Assembly (NCBI RefSeq): GCF_002797895.1
Contig: NZ_PGES01000001.1
Location: 3,100,001 to 3,164,000 of the forward strand
Direction: 5' to 3'
Length of the DNA stretch: 64,000 nt
Origin: Janthinobacterium sp. 67
Lineage (GTDB): Bacteria > Pseudomonadota > Gammaproteobacteria > Burkholderiales > Burkholderiaceae_D
The position numbers and the translations under genes are program-made. Shown piece after piece: positions 17,343-26,277 of this stretch. The notes under the pieces were generated by a model, which worked only from the letters and a program-made list of their open reading frames with translations, did not search any database and was not told where the DNA came from. Within the stretch, counting starts at the first letter, position 1, and every line of letters starts with the position of its first letter.

Positions 17343-19004
17343 CTAAAGCGCCTGTAAATCTTCCCCGCGCATGCCGACCAGCAAGGCGCGGCCGTCGGGC
17401 AGCACGCGGAATTCTCCATAGCGGGCTTTTTCCCAGCGCGCCGCTTCGCCTTCCTTGAAGAACCAGGCATCGCTGACCAGTACCCAGTTGCCATCCTTCG
17501 GCGTCAGTTCGAGCAGGAATTCGCCGGGTGCCAGCGCTTCCTTGGTGTAGGGACGCAGCAGTTCCGCCACCCCGCGCGCATCGCGCCTGGCCACGACAAA
17601 GGGCCGGCCGGGCGCACGCTCCACGCTGGCCAGGGTGCTCAGCACGCCGAGGCCCTGGAAATTGAGACGCATGTAGTCGCCCTGCATCAGCGAACGGGGA
17701 TCGACGGGCGCCAGTTCCACGAAGATAGGCTCACCCTTGGCAATGAGCTGTTCTTTTTGCCAGATGCCGCCATTGGCGACCAGCAACACCAGCAGCAAGC
17801 CGCCCAGCACGCCCAGGCGCAAGAAGCGGCGTTCGACCGCCACACCCGCCGGCTTGCTTTCCACCAGATGCAGCACGGCGCCGCGCATGGCCAGCCACGA
17901 CAGCGCGCACAGCACGGCGCCCGCTATCGCCAGCAGCGCGGCCTTGCTGGCCAGTGGCCAGGCCAGCTGGTAATAAAAGCTGCCGATGATCCACGCCGCC
18001 GCCAGCGCGGCCGCCACGGCCACGCGCGAACGCCCGCTCGTCACGCAATACGCAAGGATCAGCAGCACGGGCCCCAGCGCCGGCATGAACCAGGCCAGCA
18101 CGACCAGCACCAGCGCCACGCCGATGGCGGGCAACTGGCGCAATGCGGGCCAGCGCCATCCCGTCCAGGCGGCGGCGGCCGTGGCCAGCACGAGCGACAC
18201 GCCATTCAAGGCCTGCGCATACCATGCAAGACCCTGGTGCCGCGTCACTTCGCGCGCCACTTCGCCGGCAAAGCCACCGCCCATCGCGCCGCCGAGCATG
18301 AAGGTCATGCCCGACCAGAAGACCAGCCCCAGCAGGATTGCCAGGACCCACCCCGTCGACAGCGATTCCAGGAAGGCGGCGACGGATGCGCCGCGGCCGT
18401 CGTTGAAGGCTTGCTTCTGCAGCCAGTGCACGCCCAGCCACAGTGCCAGGGCCAGCATCCAGGCGAAATACAGTTCCGTGGGATCGTTTTCGAAAATCCA
18501 GTCTCGCGTGCTGTCGATGATCCCCAGCCCCAGCAAGCCGCAGGCGACCAGTCCCAGCAACACGCGCAGCCAGTCGCGCGGCAAGGCGGCGGCCACCACC
18601 AAACACGCCAGGCACAGCATCAATGACGCCGTCTGCGTGGAATAGTCGCGGTACAGGGCATAGCCAAGCAAGCCGCCGCCCACGAGCAGGCAGGGCACGG
18701 CCAGTTGTTCGACGAACAGCGCCACGCCGCGCGTGCGGATCAGCAGCACGGCCACCACCAGCACGATGGCGGCCACGACATACGCGCCGGGCCCCTGGCG
18801 CACGATGCTTTCCAGGCCCACGCCCAGCGCAATCATCAGGGGAATGGCGGCCAGCCAGGCGCCGAAAGCCGTCATCAGCACCAGCGGCCACGGCCGAACA
18901 TCCTGCACGGGGCGGCTGGCGCCGGGCGGCAACAGGCCGGCGCGCGTGGCGTCGTCGATCAGGGTGGCGAGCGCATCGGTTCGTTGAATATTGTTATTGC
19001 TCAT
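17343..19004 (-). CDS. GDYXXLXY domain membrane protein (DUF4401-like N-terminus)
   Basis: This 553-residue protein is mostly membrane: about eleven hydrophobic segments span residues 45-395, followed by a soluble C-terminal domain. That domain carries the diagnostic GDYMRLNF (a GDYXXLXY motif) after VELAPVDPRSLMQ. I choose ATG 19004, which overlaps the DUF2157 stop by four bases, over a slightly longer frame. GDYXXLXY and DUF2157 genes are usually found paired; their function is unknown. Confidence 0.85.
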   Translation of the reverse strand: MSNNNIQRTDALATLIDDATRAGLLPPGASRPVQDVRPWPLVLMTAFGAWLAAIPLMIALGVGLESIVRQGPGAYVVAAIVLVVAVLLIRTRGVALFVEQLAVPCLLVGGGLLGYALYRDYSTQTASLMLCLACLVVAAALPRDWLRVLLGLVACGLLGLGIIDSTRDWIFENDPTELYFAWMLALALWLGVHWLQKQAFNDGRGASVAAFLESLSTGWVLAILLGLVFWSGMTFMLGGAMGGGFAGEVAREVTRHQGLAWYAQALNGVSLVLATAAAAWTGWRWPALRQLPAIGVALVLVVLAWFMPALGPVLLILAYCVTSGRSRVAVAAALAAAWIIGSFYYQLAWPLASKAALLAIAGAVLCALSWLAMRGAVLHLVESKPAGVAVERRFLRLGVLGGLLLVLLVANGGIWQKEQLIAKGEPIFVELAPVDPRSLMQGDYMRLNFQGLGVLSTLASVERAPGRPFVVARRDARGVAELLRPYTKEALAPGEFLLELTPKDGNWVLVSDAWFFKEGEAARWEKARYGEFRVLPDGRALLVGMRGEDLQAL

Positions 19005-19960
19005 GCCGCCTCCCGGCGCGTGCGCCACAGTATGCCTTGCACGGTCAGCGCCAGCAGCACGGCAGCGAGCAAGCCCAGCACGGTCAGCGCGCCGACGCCA
19101 TCGCCATGGCCGTTGAACAGCACGTGCGTCAGGCCGCCCACCAGCAAGGTGTTGATACCGAGCGCGACGGCGCTCAGGCCGAACACATCAAAAAACTTGC
19201 GCGTGGCCAGCAGGACGCCGGCGACGGCCAGCAAGCCGAGACCGGCCCAGTACGGCGATTCGATCTCATTGCCGAACAGGGCGCTGACGGCCGTGCCCGT
19301 GATGAGGATGGTGGCCAGCACCAGGCCCAGGCGCAAGGCCCAGTTGCCGGCCCCCGTCCAGCGCGCCAACAGGGGCGAGACAAAGGCACAGGCCAGCAGC
19401 ACGGCCAGCCAGCCGCTGACGAAAATGCCCAGGTCGGCCGAATCGATGCGCCAGCTGTGGCGCGCCTGCGCCTGCATCCACAGGGTGGCGGCCGTCGACA
19501 GTACCAGCATCCACGGCGTCCACAGCACGTCGCTGCGCGCGACCAGGCACAGGGGCAAGGCCAGCACGGCCCACAGGGCGAACAGTTGCCACGGATCGGC
19601 GCCCGTCTGGTAGGTCTGGCCGAAATACGCGAACAGGCCGCCGATGGCCAGCAAGGCCAGCAGCAGCAAGGGGACTCGCGCCTTGGGCACGGCAAACGCG
19701 CCCAGGCAGGCGGCGGCAAACACGCCTTGCAGCAGGGCAAAGCGGCCCATGCGGCCGAAGTCTTCCCAGTTGGCGGCCACCCAGCAGATCAATCCCATGC
19801 CCAGCAAGGCGGCGCCCAGCACGGCCACGCCGCGCGGCAGCCAGTGCGCCAGGCGCGCCGGTTCGCGCTGGAAACCGGCCACTTCCTCCAACTGCCGGGT
19901 TTGTTGGGCATCGAGCGCATGGGTCGAGGCGAGTTGGTACACGGCGAGGCGTAAATCCAT
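19001..19960 (-). CDS. DUF2157 membrane protein
   Basis: This 319-residue polytopic protein has the DUF2157 pattern: a short soluble N-terminus (QLEEVAGFQREPARLAHWLPR) followed by GLICWVAANWEDFGRMGRFALLQ and about ten more hydrophobic segments. The start at 19960 begins right where conservation begins. It is translationally coupled to the GDYXXLXY gene by an ATGA overlap, which argues that the two make one membrane complex of unknown role. Confidence 0.85.
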   Translation of the reverse strand: MDLRLAVYQLASTHALDAQQTRQLEEVAGFQREPARLAHWLPRGVAVLGAALLGMGLICWVAANWEDFGRMGRFALLQGVFAAACLGAFAVPKARVPLLLLALLAIGGLFAYFGQTYQTGADPWQLFALWAVLALPLCLVARSDVLWTPWMLVLSTAATLWMQAQARHSWRIDSADLGIFVSGWLAVLLACAFVSPLLARWTGAGNWALRLGLVLATILITGTAVSALFGNEIESPYWAGLGLLAVAGVLLATRKFFDVFGLSAVALGINTLLVGGLTHVLFNGHGDGVGALTVLGLLAAVLLALTVQGILWRTRREAA

Positions 19961-19997
19961 CGTCTGCTTTCTTTGTCGGGAAATAGGGGGAGGCAGG

Positions 19998-20288
19998 TCA
20001 GCGCTCGACGCTGACGCCGCGCCAGAAGGCGACGTGGCCGGCAATTTGCTTGGCGGCATCCTTGGGCTGGGGGTAATACCAGGCCGCGTTGGCATTGACC
20101 TGGCCGTCGACGACGAGGTCGTAATAGCTGGCCGTGCCCTTCCACGGGCAGACGCTCGTGTGGCTGCTGGGACGCAGGTAGTCCTGCGTCACCTTTGATA
20201 AAGGAAAATATATATTGTTTTCAACGACTTGCACCTGCGCATCGGTCGCTTGCGCGATGACGGCGCCATTCCAGCGGGCTGTTGGCAT
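19998..20288 (-). CDS. DUF427 domain protein
   Basis: This 96-residue protein has the DUF427 core, with VVENNIYFP and the conserved CPWKGTASYYDLVV segment followed by AWYYPQP. The family forms small beta-rich domains with no agreed biochemical role; some members are encoded near redox genes. It lies between the DUF2157 gene (37 bases downstream) and a FrnE-like thioredoxin-fold gene, all on the same strand. The Cys in CPWKG is the only cysteine. Confidence 0.85.
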   Translation of the reverse strand: MPTARWNGAVIAQATDAQVQVVENNIYFPLSKVTQDYLRPSSHTSVCPWKGTASYYDLVVDGQVNANAAWYYPQPKDAAKQIAGHVAFWRGVSVER

Positions 20289-20358
20289 TTGGCTATCCTC
20301 CTTCTGCGCCGAGTGTAGCGCAAAAAGTCTGCCATGGCGCGCGCCATTGGTACCTGGT

Positions 20359-21030
20359 TCAGGCGCCGGCGATGATCTGGCGCAAGGCTTGCTCGAACAC
20401 TTCGGGCGGCTGGCCGCCGGAAATCAAATGGCGCTCGTTGATGATGATGGCGGGCACCGAGTTGATGCCGTTCTGCTGGTAGAACTGTTCCTGCGCGCGC
20501 ACCTCGTCCGCATAGGCGTTCGATGCCAGCACTTCGGCCGCTTTGGCGGTATCGAGTCCCACCTTGCCGGCCACGGCCAGCAGCACTTCATGCGAGGACG
20601 GATCCTGGCCTTGCGTGAAATAGGCGTCGAACAGCGCCATCTTGAGTTCCTTCTGGCGCCCTTCCAGGGCGGCCCAGTGCAGCAGACGGTGGGCGTCAAA
20701 CGTGTTGTAGATGCGGCCGCGCTTGTCCATGGCGAAGGTAAAGCCCAGTTGCTCGCCGCGCGCGCGGATCGCTTCGCGCGACTGCGCCATCTGTTCGGGC
20801 GTGGAACCGTATTTGCGGACGATGTGTTCGCCGATATCCTCGCCTTCGGGCGGCATATTGGCGTTCAGCTCGAAGGGCTGGAAGTGGATGTCGGCCTGGA
20901 CGGTGCCGTCCAGCTTGGCCAGCGCCTGCTCCAGCGATTTCAGGCCGACCACGCACCAGGGGCAGGAAACGTCGGAAACGAAATCGATACGGACGGGAGT
21001 GGGTGTGGCGGAGGAGGTTGAAACAGTCAT
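20359..21030 (-). CDS. DsbA-family FrnE-like oxidoreductase
   Basis: This 223-residue thioredoxin-fold protein has the CPWC active site at Cys23 and Cys26 (SDVSCPWCVVGL) and the FrnE hallmarks FNANMPPEGEDI-like and VPAIIINERHLISGGQP with its cis-Pro loop. There is no signal peptide, so it acts in the cytoplasm, unlike true DsbA. FrnE-like proteins are disulfide isomerases or 2-hydroxychromene isomerase relatives linked to oxidative stress. It appears to be transcribed alone or with DUF427. Confidence 0.9.
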   Translation of the reverse strand: MTVSTSSATPTPVRIDFVSDVSCPWCVVGLKSLEQALAKLDGTVQADIHFQPFELNANMPPEGEDIGEHIVRKYGSTPEQMAQSREAIRARGEQLGFTFAMDKRGRIYNTFDAHRLLHWAALEGRQKELKMALFDAYFTQGQDPSSHEVLLAVAGKVGLDTAKAAEVLASNAYADEVRAQEQFYQQNGINSVPAIIINERHLISGGQPPEVFEQALRQIIAGA

Positions 21031-21120
21031 GGTGGGCAGCCTTTGCGCGAGTCGGTGGCGGCCGCACCGCGCGGCGCCGCAAGCACAGCATATGCGTGCG
21101 GCGCGCGGGAAATCAAGCGC

Positions 21121-21765
21121 TTACTTTTTCTTGACGGGCGCCTTGGCCGCATCCTTCTTGCCGCCGATCTTGCTTTCCTTGCCAGAGAGCAAGTTCGCGA
21201 TATTCTGGCTGTGGCGGTAAGCGAGCAGCACGCTCATGACGATGACGGCCAGCAAGATGGGATCGACGCCGAACAGCAAGCCATAGTAAAACGGCGCGAA
21301 CAGGGCCGCCACCAGGGCTGCCAGCGAGGAATAGCGAAACGCGTAGGCAATGATCAGCCAGGTAGCCAGGGTCGCCAGTCCCAGCCATGGATTGATGCCC
21401 AGTAGCACGCCAAGGGCCGTGGCCACGCCCTTGCCGCCGACAAAGCGGAAGAACACGGGCCACAGATGGCCGAGGAAGACGGCGATGGCCACCAGGGCCA
21501 CGGCCGTATCGCCCACGCCCAGCGCGCCGGCAAAGTGGTCGGCCAGGAACACGGCCAGCCAGCCCTTGGCGCCATCGCCCAGCAGGGTCATGATGGCCGC
21601 GCCCTTGTTGCCGCTGCGCAGCACGTTGGTGGCGCCCGGATTTTTCGAGCCATAGGTGCGCGGATCGGCAATGCCGTAGACCTTGCTCATCACCACGGCA
21701 AACGATATCGAGCCGAGCAAGTAAGCGGCCACTGTCATTGCCACGGTTGTGATTACTGGATTCAT
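21121..21765 (-). CDS. plsY: Glycerol-3-phosphate acyltransferase PlsY
   Basis: PlsY transfers an acyl group from acyl-phosphate to glycerol-3-phosphate in the inner membrane, starting phospholipid synthesis with PlsX. This 214-residue protein is normal in length and has the motifs LLGSISFAV, the glycine-rich [16 protein letters not shown], and [16 protein letters not shown] across five membrane spans. The C-terminus is a lysine-rich tail ([17 protein letters not shown]) that extends past the usual end. AGGGAAG precedes the ATG. The gene is monocistronic by spacing. Confidence 0.95.
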   Translation of the reverse strand: MNPVITTVAMTVAAYLLGSISFAVVMSKVYGIADPRTYGSKNPGATNVLRSGNKGAAIMTLLGDGAKGWLAVFLADHFAGALGVGDTAVALVAIAVFLGHLWPVFFRFVGGKGVATALGVLLGINPWLGLATLATWLIIAYAFRYSSLAALVAALFAPFYYGLLFGVDPILLAVIVMSVLLAYRHSQNIANLLSGKESKIGGKKDAAKAPVKKK

Positions 21766-21862
21766 TTCTTCCCTTTATTGTGTTTATTACACCAGCATCG
21801 AGGCTGGCGCAGCAGAATATACACCAGCGCCCAATCCAAGGACAGGGCGGGGACTGGTTTTC

Positions 21863-22354
21863 TTAATCCTGCAAGGCGCACTGCACCGGCTTGGCTTGCA
21901 GCAAATCAACAAGCACCTGCGGCGCCAGCGAGACGAGAAAACCGCGCCGCCCGCCATTGATATAGATGCGCGGCAAGACCAGGATCGATTGCTCCACGTA
22001 CACGGGCATGGCCTTCTTCGTGCCGAACGGCGACGTGCCGCCTATCAAGTAGCCGGAATGGCGCTGCGCCACCTCGGGCTTGCACGGCTCGACGGACTTG
22101 CAGCCGATGCCGCGCGCCAGGTTCTTGGTCGACACCTTGCAATCGCCATGCATGAGCACGATCAGCGGCTTGGCCGCCTCGTCCTGCATCACCAGGGTCT
22201 TGATCACGTCGTGCTCGGGCACGCCCAGCTCGCGCGCCGACACGCTGGTACCGCCGTGCTCTTCGTACGGATACGGGTGTTCTTCAAAGGAAACTTGATG
22301 CTTGCGCAGCAACTGCGTCGCCTGGGTTTCGGAAATATGCTCTTTTTTAGCCAT
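21863..22354 (-). CDS. ybaK: Cys-tRNA(Pro)/Cys-tRNA(Cys) deacylase YbaK
   Basis: This 163-residue protein of the YbaK/EbsC editing family has the conserved KTLVMQDEA, the catalytic-lysine region GDCKVSTKNLAR and GYLIGGTSPFGTKKAMPVYVE. It hydrolyses Cys mischarged onto tRNA(Pro), acting in trans with ProRS. It is divergent from the EEP-family gene, with only 37 bases between the start codons, so the two promoters must overlap. Confidence 0.94.
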   Translation of the reverse strand: MAKKEHISETQATQLLRKHQVSFEEHPYPYEEHGGTSVSARELGVPEHDVIKTLVMQDEAAKPLIVLMHGDCKVSTKNLARGIGCKSVEPCKPEVAQRHSGYLIGGTSPFGTKKAMPVYVEQSILVLPRIYINGGRRGFLVSLAPQVLVDLLQAKPVQCALQD

Positions 22355-22391
22355 GCGTGATACGCTGATCGTTCAGTGAGGAGTGCTAATT

Positions 22392-23354
22392 ATGCAGGAA
22401 GAAATCCGCTTTGCCACATTCAATGTCTGCAACCTGGCCCCCGCCGGGGCGAAATTGTATGACAACCTGGAACCGTTGAGCCCGGCGCAATACGAAGCCA
22501 AGGCGGAATGGACGGCGCGGCAGATCGACCTGCTCGACGCCGACGTGATCGGCTTCCAGGAAATTTTCTCGCAAGCGGCCCTGCGCGACGTGCTGTCGCG
22601 CACGCGCCATTACCGCGAAGCCGCCTTGGCCGGCTACGATGCGATCGATATTGCCGGACGCATGCTGCCCACGGTGGCGCTCGTGTCGCGCCTGCCGCTG
22701 GTGGGCGCCGGTGTTGCCTGGGCGGATTTTCCGGCCGGCGTGAGCGTCTCCGCCGAGGACAAGGCCTGCCGCTTCGCCCGCGCGCCCCTGCATGTGCAAA
22801 TCATCTTGCCTGGCGGCCAACTCACGGACGTGGTCGTCGTGCACTTGAAATCGCGCCGGCCCGACTACCGCCATGGCGACGGCAACGATGCGGCCGCCTA
22901 CGCGCTGGCCAACCTGCGTTCGCTGCAGCGGCGCGGCGCGGAAGCCGTGGCCCTGCGCGTGCTGGCAAGCGAACTGGGCCACAGCGGCCGGCCCCGCATC
23001 GTGCTGGGCGACTTCAACGACATCGCCAATGCCGTCACCACGGCCATCGTCATGGGCGCGGGCGCGCCGTGCGAACCGGGTACCGAGATGCGCGCGCGCC
23101 TGTACGACGCCAACGCCATCCAGCAGCGCCAGGACGCCCTGCGCCACGTGGGCTACACGAATATCCACGACAGCGCCTACATGACGATCGACCACATTCT
23201 CGTCTCCGAACATTTTCATCCCGCCTCGCCGCGCGCCATCGGCATGCTGCAGGAAGTGACATATCTCAACGATCATTTGCTGCTGGGCTTGCCTCACGCA
23301 TCCGACCATGGCCAAGTGCTGGCGCGTATCAAGCTGCTGGGAAACATTCATTAG
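22392..23354 (+). CDS. Endonuclease/exonuclease/phosphatase family protein
   Basis: This 320-residue EEP-fold protein has the active-site elements FATFNVCNL, DVIGFQEIF (catalytic Glu), VVVVHLKSRR, LGDFNDIANAV and the late HASDHGQVLARI His/Asp pair. I choose ATG 22392 with GAGGAG eight bases upstream, rather than the GTG at 22383 that falls inside that ribosome-binding site. The substrate (DNA, phosphodiester or sphingolipid) cannot be determined. The stop overlaps the convergent GGDEF-EAL stop by four bases. Confidence 0.88.
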   Translation: MQEEIRFATFNVCNLAPAGAKLYDNLEPLSPAQYEAKAEWTARQIDLLDADVIGFQEIFSQAALRDVLSRTRHYREAALAGYDAIDIAGRMLPTVALVSRLPLVGAGVAWADFPAGVSVSAEDKACRFARAPLHVQIILPGGQLTDVVVVHLKSRRPDYRHGDGNDAAAYALANLRSLQRRGAEAVALRVLASELGHSGRPRIVLGDFNDIANAVTTAIVMGAGAPCEPGTEMRARLYDANAIQQRQDALRHVGYTNIHDSAYMTIDHILVSEHFHPASPRAIGMLQEVTYLNDHLLLGLPHASDHGQVLARIKLLGNIH

Positions 23355-25885
23355 TTCAATAGTCTCGCCAGCGCGCTGCCCTCGACTTGCGCGCTGGCAA
23401 AGCGCCCCTGGTATTGCTGGCAGCCCAGTGCCCGCAGATACGCCAGTTGCTGCGCCGTTTCCACGCCTTCGGCGATCACCGTCAATTGCAGCTCGCGCGC
23501 CATGGCGATGATGGTGGCGGCCACCGCCGTATCGGACTCGCCGGCCGCGCCGTCTGCCACGGCGGGCAGGAACGAGGGGTCGATCTTGAGTTTATCCACC
23601 GGGTAATGGCGCAGATTGGCCAGCCGCGAATAGCCGGTGCCGAAGTCGTCGATGGCCAGCCTGGCGCCCAGCGCGCGCAGCTGCGCCAGCACGCCGGCCA
23701 GGCGCGCGCCGCCTTTCATCAGCAAGGATTCCGTCACTTCCAGTTCCAGGCTGGCGGCGGGCAAACCCGACACGTCCAGCGCCTCTTGCACGCTGAGCAA
23801 TAAATTATTGTGCAGGCATTGCGCCGGCGACAGATTCACGCCCACTCTCCAGGCATGGCCCGCATCGTGCCAGGCGCGCGCGCGCAGGCAGGCGTGGCGC
23901 AGCACCCAGTTACCGATCGACACCATCAAGCCGCATTCCTCGGCCACGGCGATGAAGCGCTCGGGCGGCAGTTCGCCCAGCTGCGGGTGGCGCCAGCGCA
24001 ACAGCGCTTCCGCGCCGAGGATTTGCCCGCTGGCAACGTCGAGCGCGGGCTGGAATTCAAGCACGAATTCGTCGCGGCCCAAGGCTTCGCGCAAGCCCTG
24101 CTCCAGGCTGGCCCGCTCGACGATTTGCGCATTCATCTCGGCATTGAAAAACTGGAAATTGTTGCGCCCGTTTTCCTTCGCGTGGTACATGGCGATGTCG
24201 GCGTTGTGCACGAGGGTATCGATGCCGTCGCCATCGCTGGGAAAGATGGCCACGCCGATCGACGTCGACACATGCAGTTCGTATTCGCCCAGCTGGTACA
24301 CCTGCGTCACGGCATGCAGCAGGCTGGCCGCCACGTGGGCCACCTGGTCGATGCCGCCCACCTCGGCCAGGATGATGACGAACTCGTCGCCGCCATGCCG
24401 GCTGACCGTATCGACGCCGCGCACGCAGCGCACGAGGCGCCGCGCCACTTCCTTGAGCAGCAAGTCGCCCACGTGGTGGCCCATGCTGTCGTTGATGTGC
24501 TTGAAGTGGTCAAGATCGAGATACAAAATGGCCAGCATGCTCAGCTTGCGCCGCGCGGCCGCCAGCGCCAGCGACAGCCGGTCCAGCAGCAGCACGCGGT
24601 TCGGCAGGTCGGTGAGGAAATCGTGCTCGGCCAGGTGGCGCGTGTGTTCCTCGTTTTTCTTGCGCTCGCTGATATCGCTGAGGATGAGCAGGTAATTGCT
24701 CAACTGCCCCTGCGAGTCGCGGATGGCCGTCAGTGACAGCCAGGCCGGATACCGCCCGCCCGCCTTGCGCTGGCCCAGGATGTCGCCTTGCCAATAGCCG
24801 TTCGCCTCGACCTCGTCCCACACGTGGTCGAAAAACGCGGGCGCGTCCGGCTCCACGCCGTGCAACACAAAAGGCTTGCCCAGCATGTCGTCCAGGCTGT
24901 AGCCGCTGATCTCGCTGTACGCGGGATTCATGCTGACGACTGCCTGCTGCGGGTCCAGCACGACGATGGCTTCGCGCGCATGCTCGACCACCTGCGCCGA
25001 CAGATACAGGGCCCGTTCGGCCAGTTTGCGCGAGGAAATATCGCGGATCACGGCGTAAAACAGATAGCTGTGGTCGAGCGTGACGGACGTGAGCAGCACT
25101 TCGCCCCAGAACAGCTCGCCCGTGCACGTCTGATAGCGCCAGTCGTAGCGGCAGTTGCCGTCGGCATGGGCCTGCGCCGCCAGCTGCGTGCCGCGCAACG
25201 AGGACAATACGCCATCGGGCTGGCGCAAGGGCGAAAAGTCGCTGAGGCGGCGCCCCAGCAGCCGCTGCCGGTCCTCGCATCGGAACAGGGCAATGGCGGC
25301 CGGGTTCGCCTCGGCGATATGCTCGTCGCGCAGCAGCAGGATGGCGTCGGCCGATTTCTCGTACAGCTGGCGGAAATTGTCGCCCATCAGCAGCAAGGCG
25401 CCCTGCGCAGCTCCATCCTGGCTGCTGGCCGTGACGTCGACATCGATGCAGACCACTTGCCGCACACGCCCGGACTGGATGACAGGAAATGCGGTGGAAC
25501 AGATGCAGCGCGGCGCGGCGCCGTCAGCGCCCAGCTTCCACAAACGCGTGCCGCGCGCCTTGCCGCTCTCCCACACGGCCGCCAGTTCGCCGGCAACTTC
25601 CTCGCCTGCGGTGGCGGCGCCCGGCAGCGCGGCGGCCACCCTGGCCCACGGCTGGCCCAGCGCCAGCTCGGCGGCCACGCCATACAGGCGCGCCGCACCA
25701 AAGCTCCAGTAACGCACGATGCCGTCGCGGTCGATGCCGCGCACGGCCAGGCCCGGTGCCTGCTCGACGGCGGCAACGATGGTGGAGAGCAAATCGAGCG
25801 CCTTGCCGGCCGCCCCCGCCTGCGGTTCGGCCGCGGCCAGCAAACGGCCCGGCGACGGGGCGGCTCCGGCAATCCGATCAGACAT
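23351..25885 (-). CDS. PAS-PAS-PAS-GGDEF-EAL cyclic-di-GMP enzyme
   Basis: This 844-residue cytoplasmic protein has about three PAS domains (roughly residues 25-140, 165-285 and 290-410), then GGDEF, then EAL. The cyclase signature SRHGGDEFVII is intact, preceded five residues earlier by the inhibitory-site RGVD. The phosphodiesterase motifs AEALLRW (the EAL) and DDFGTGYS are also intact, so both activities are possible. I start at ATG 25885 with GAGGGGG ahead; the frame upstream is a compositional extension. The signal is probably sensed by the PAS domains. Confidence 0.93.
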   Translation of the reverse strand: MSDRIAGAAPSPGRLLAAAEPQAGAAGKALDLLSTIVAAVEQAPGLAVRGIDRDGIVRYWSFGAARLYGVAAELALGQPWARVAAALPGAATAGEEVAGELAAVWESGKARGTRLWKLGADGAAPRCICSTAFPVIQSGRVRQVVCIDVDVTASSQDGAAQGALLLMGDNFRQLYEKSADAILLLRDEHIAEANPAAIALFRCEDRQRLLGRRLSDFSPLRQPDGVLSSLRGTQLAAQAHADGNCRYDWRYQTCTGELFWGEVLLTSVTLDHSYLFYAVIRDISSRKLAERALYLSAQVVEHAREAIVVLDPQQAVVSMNPAYSEISGYSLDDMLGKPFVLHGVEPDAPAFFDHVWDEVEANGYWQGDILGQRKAGGRYPAWLSLTAIRDSQGQLSNYLLILSDISERKKNEEHTRHLAEHDFLTDLPNRVLLLDRLSLALAAARRKLSMLAILYLDLDHFKHINDSMGHHVGDLLLKEVARRLVRCVRGVDTVSRHGGDEFVIILAEVGGIDQVAHVAASLLHAVTQVYQLGEYELHVSTSIGVAIFPSDGDGIDTLVHNADIAMYHAKENGRNNFQFFNAEMNAQIVERASLEQGLREALGRDEFVLEFQPALDVASGQILGAEALLRWRHPQLGELPPERFIAVAEECGLMVSIGNWVLRHACLRARAWHDAGHAWRVGVNLSPAQCLHNNLLLSVQEALDVSGLPAASLELEVTESLLMKGGARLAGVLAQLRALGARLAIDDFGTGYSRLANLRHYPVDKLKIDPSFLPAVADGAAGESDTAVAATIIAMARELQLTVIAEGVETAQQLAYLRALGCQQYQGRFASAQVEGSALARLLN

Positions 25886-26132
25886 CAGGCCCCCTCGTGG
25901 CGCGGCCGCGCGGCAACCGGCGGGCGTATGGCCTGTCCGGTGGCGCAACCATCCTGACCATTCTTGCGCGCCGGCGAATCGGCTTCTTGAGGATGCGCAA
26001 GCATCGTGACGCGCACGGCGGGCATGCTGGCATTGGTCTCCGGTCGCCGTTTTTTGCATTCCAGCCCCGATTTTGTGCAATCTGTCGCATGGCGATGGCG
26101 GCCGGACTTGAATCTTCCTAAAGTGGCAACAT

Positions 26133-26226
26133 GCGCATCGCCGTGGACGGCCGCAGCGGCAGGCGTGCTGCCTGCGGCCGCCACGGCGATGCGCTACCCG
26201 AATTCCCCCGGCCTGCCGCAGGCCGG
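26133..26226. other. Strong hairpin and palindrome in a 392-base divergent gap
   Basis: The 392 bases between the GGDEF-EAL gene and the RND adaptor hold no gene I can support. They contain a long hairpin: GCGCATCGCCGTGG (26133-26146) pairs perfectly with 26181-26194, and after a bulged A, CGGCCGCAG (26148-26156) pairs with 26172-26180. Thirteen bases later is a second palindrome, CCGGCCTGC-C-GCAGGCCGG (26208-26226), ending about 50 bases before the adaptor ATG. Either could be a leader structure or a regulator site for the efflux operon. Confidence 0.75.
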
Positions 26227-26277
26227 CCGCACCGAGACCTGGCGCCGAAGCCCTGCGCCGCTCCTGACTAAAAAACT

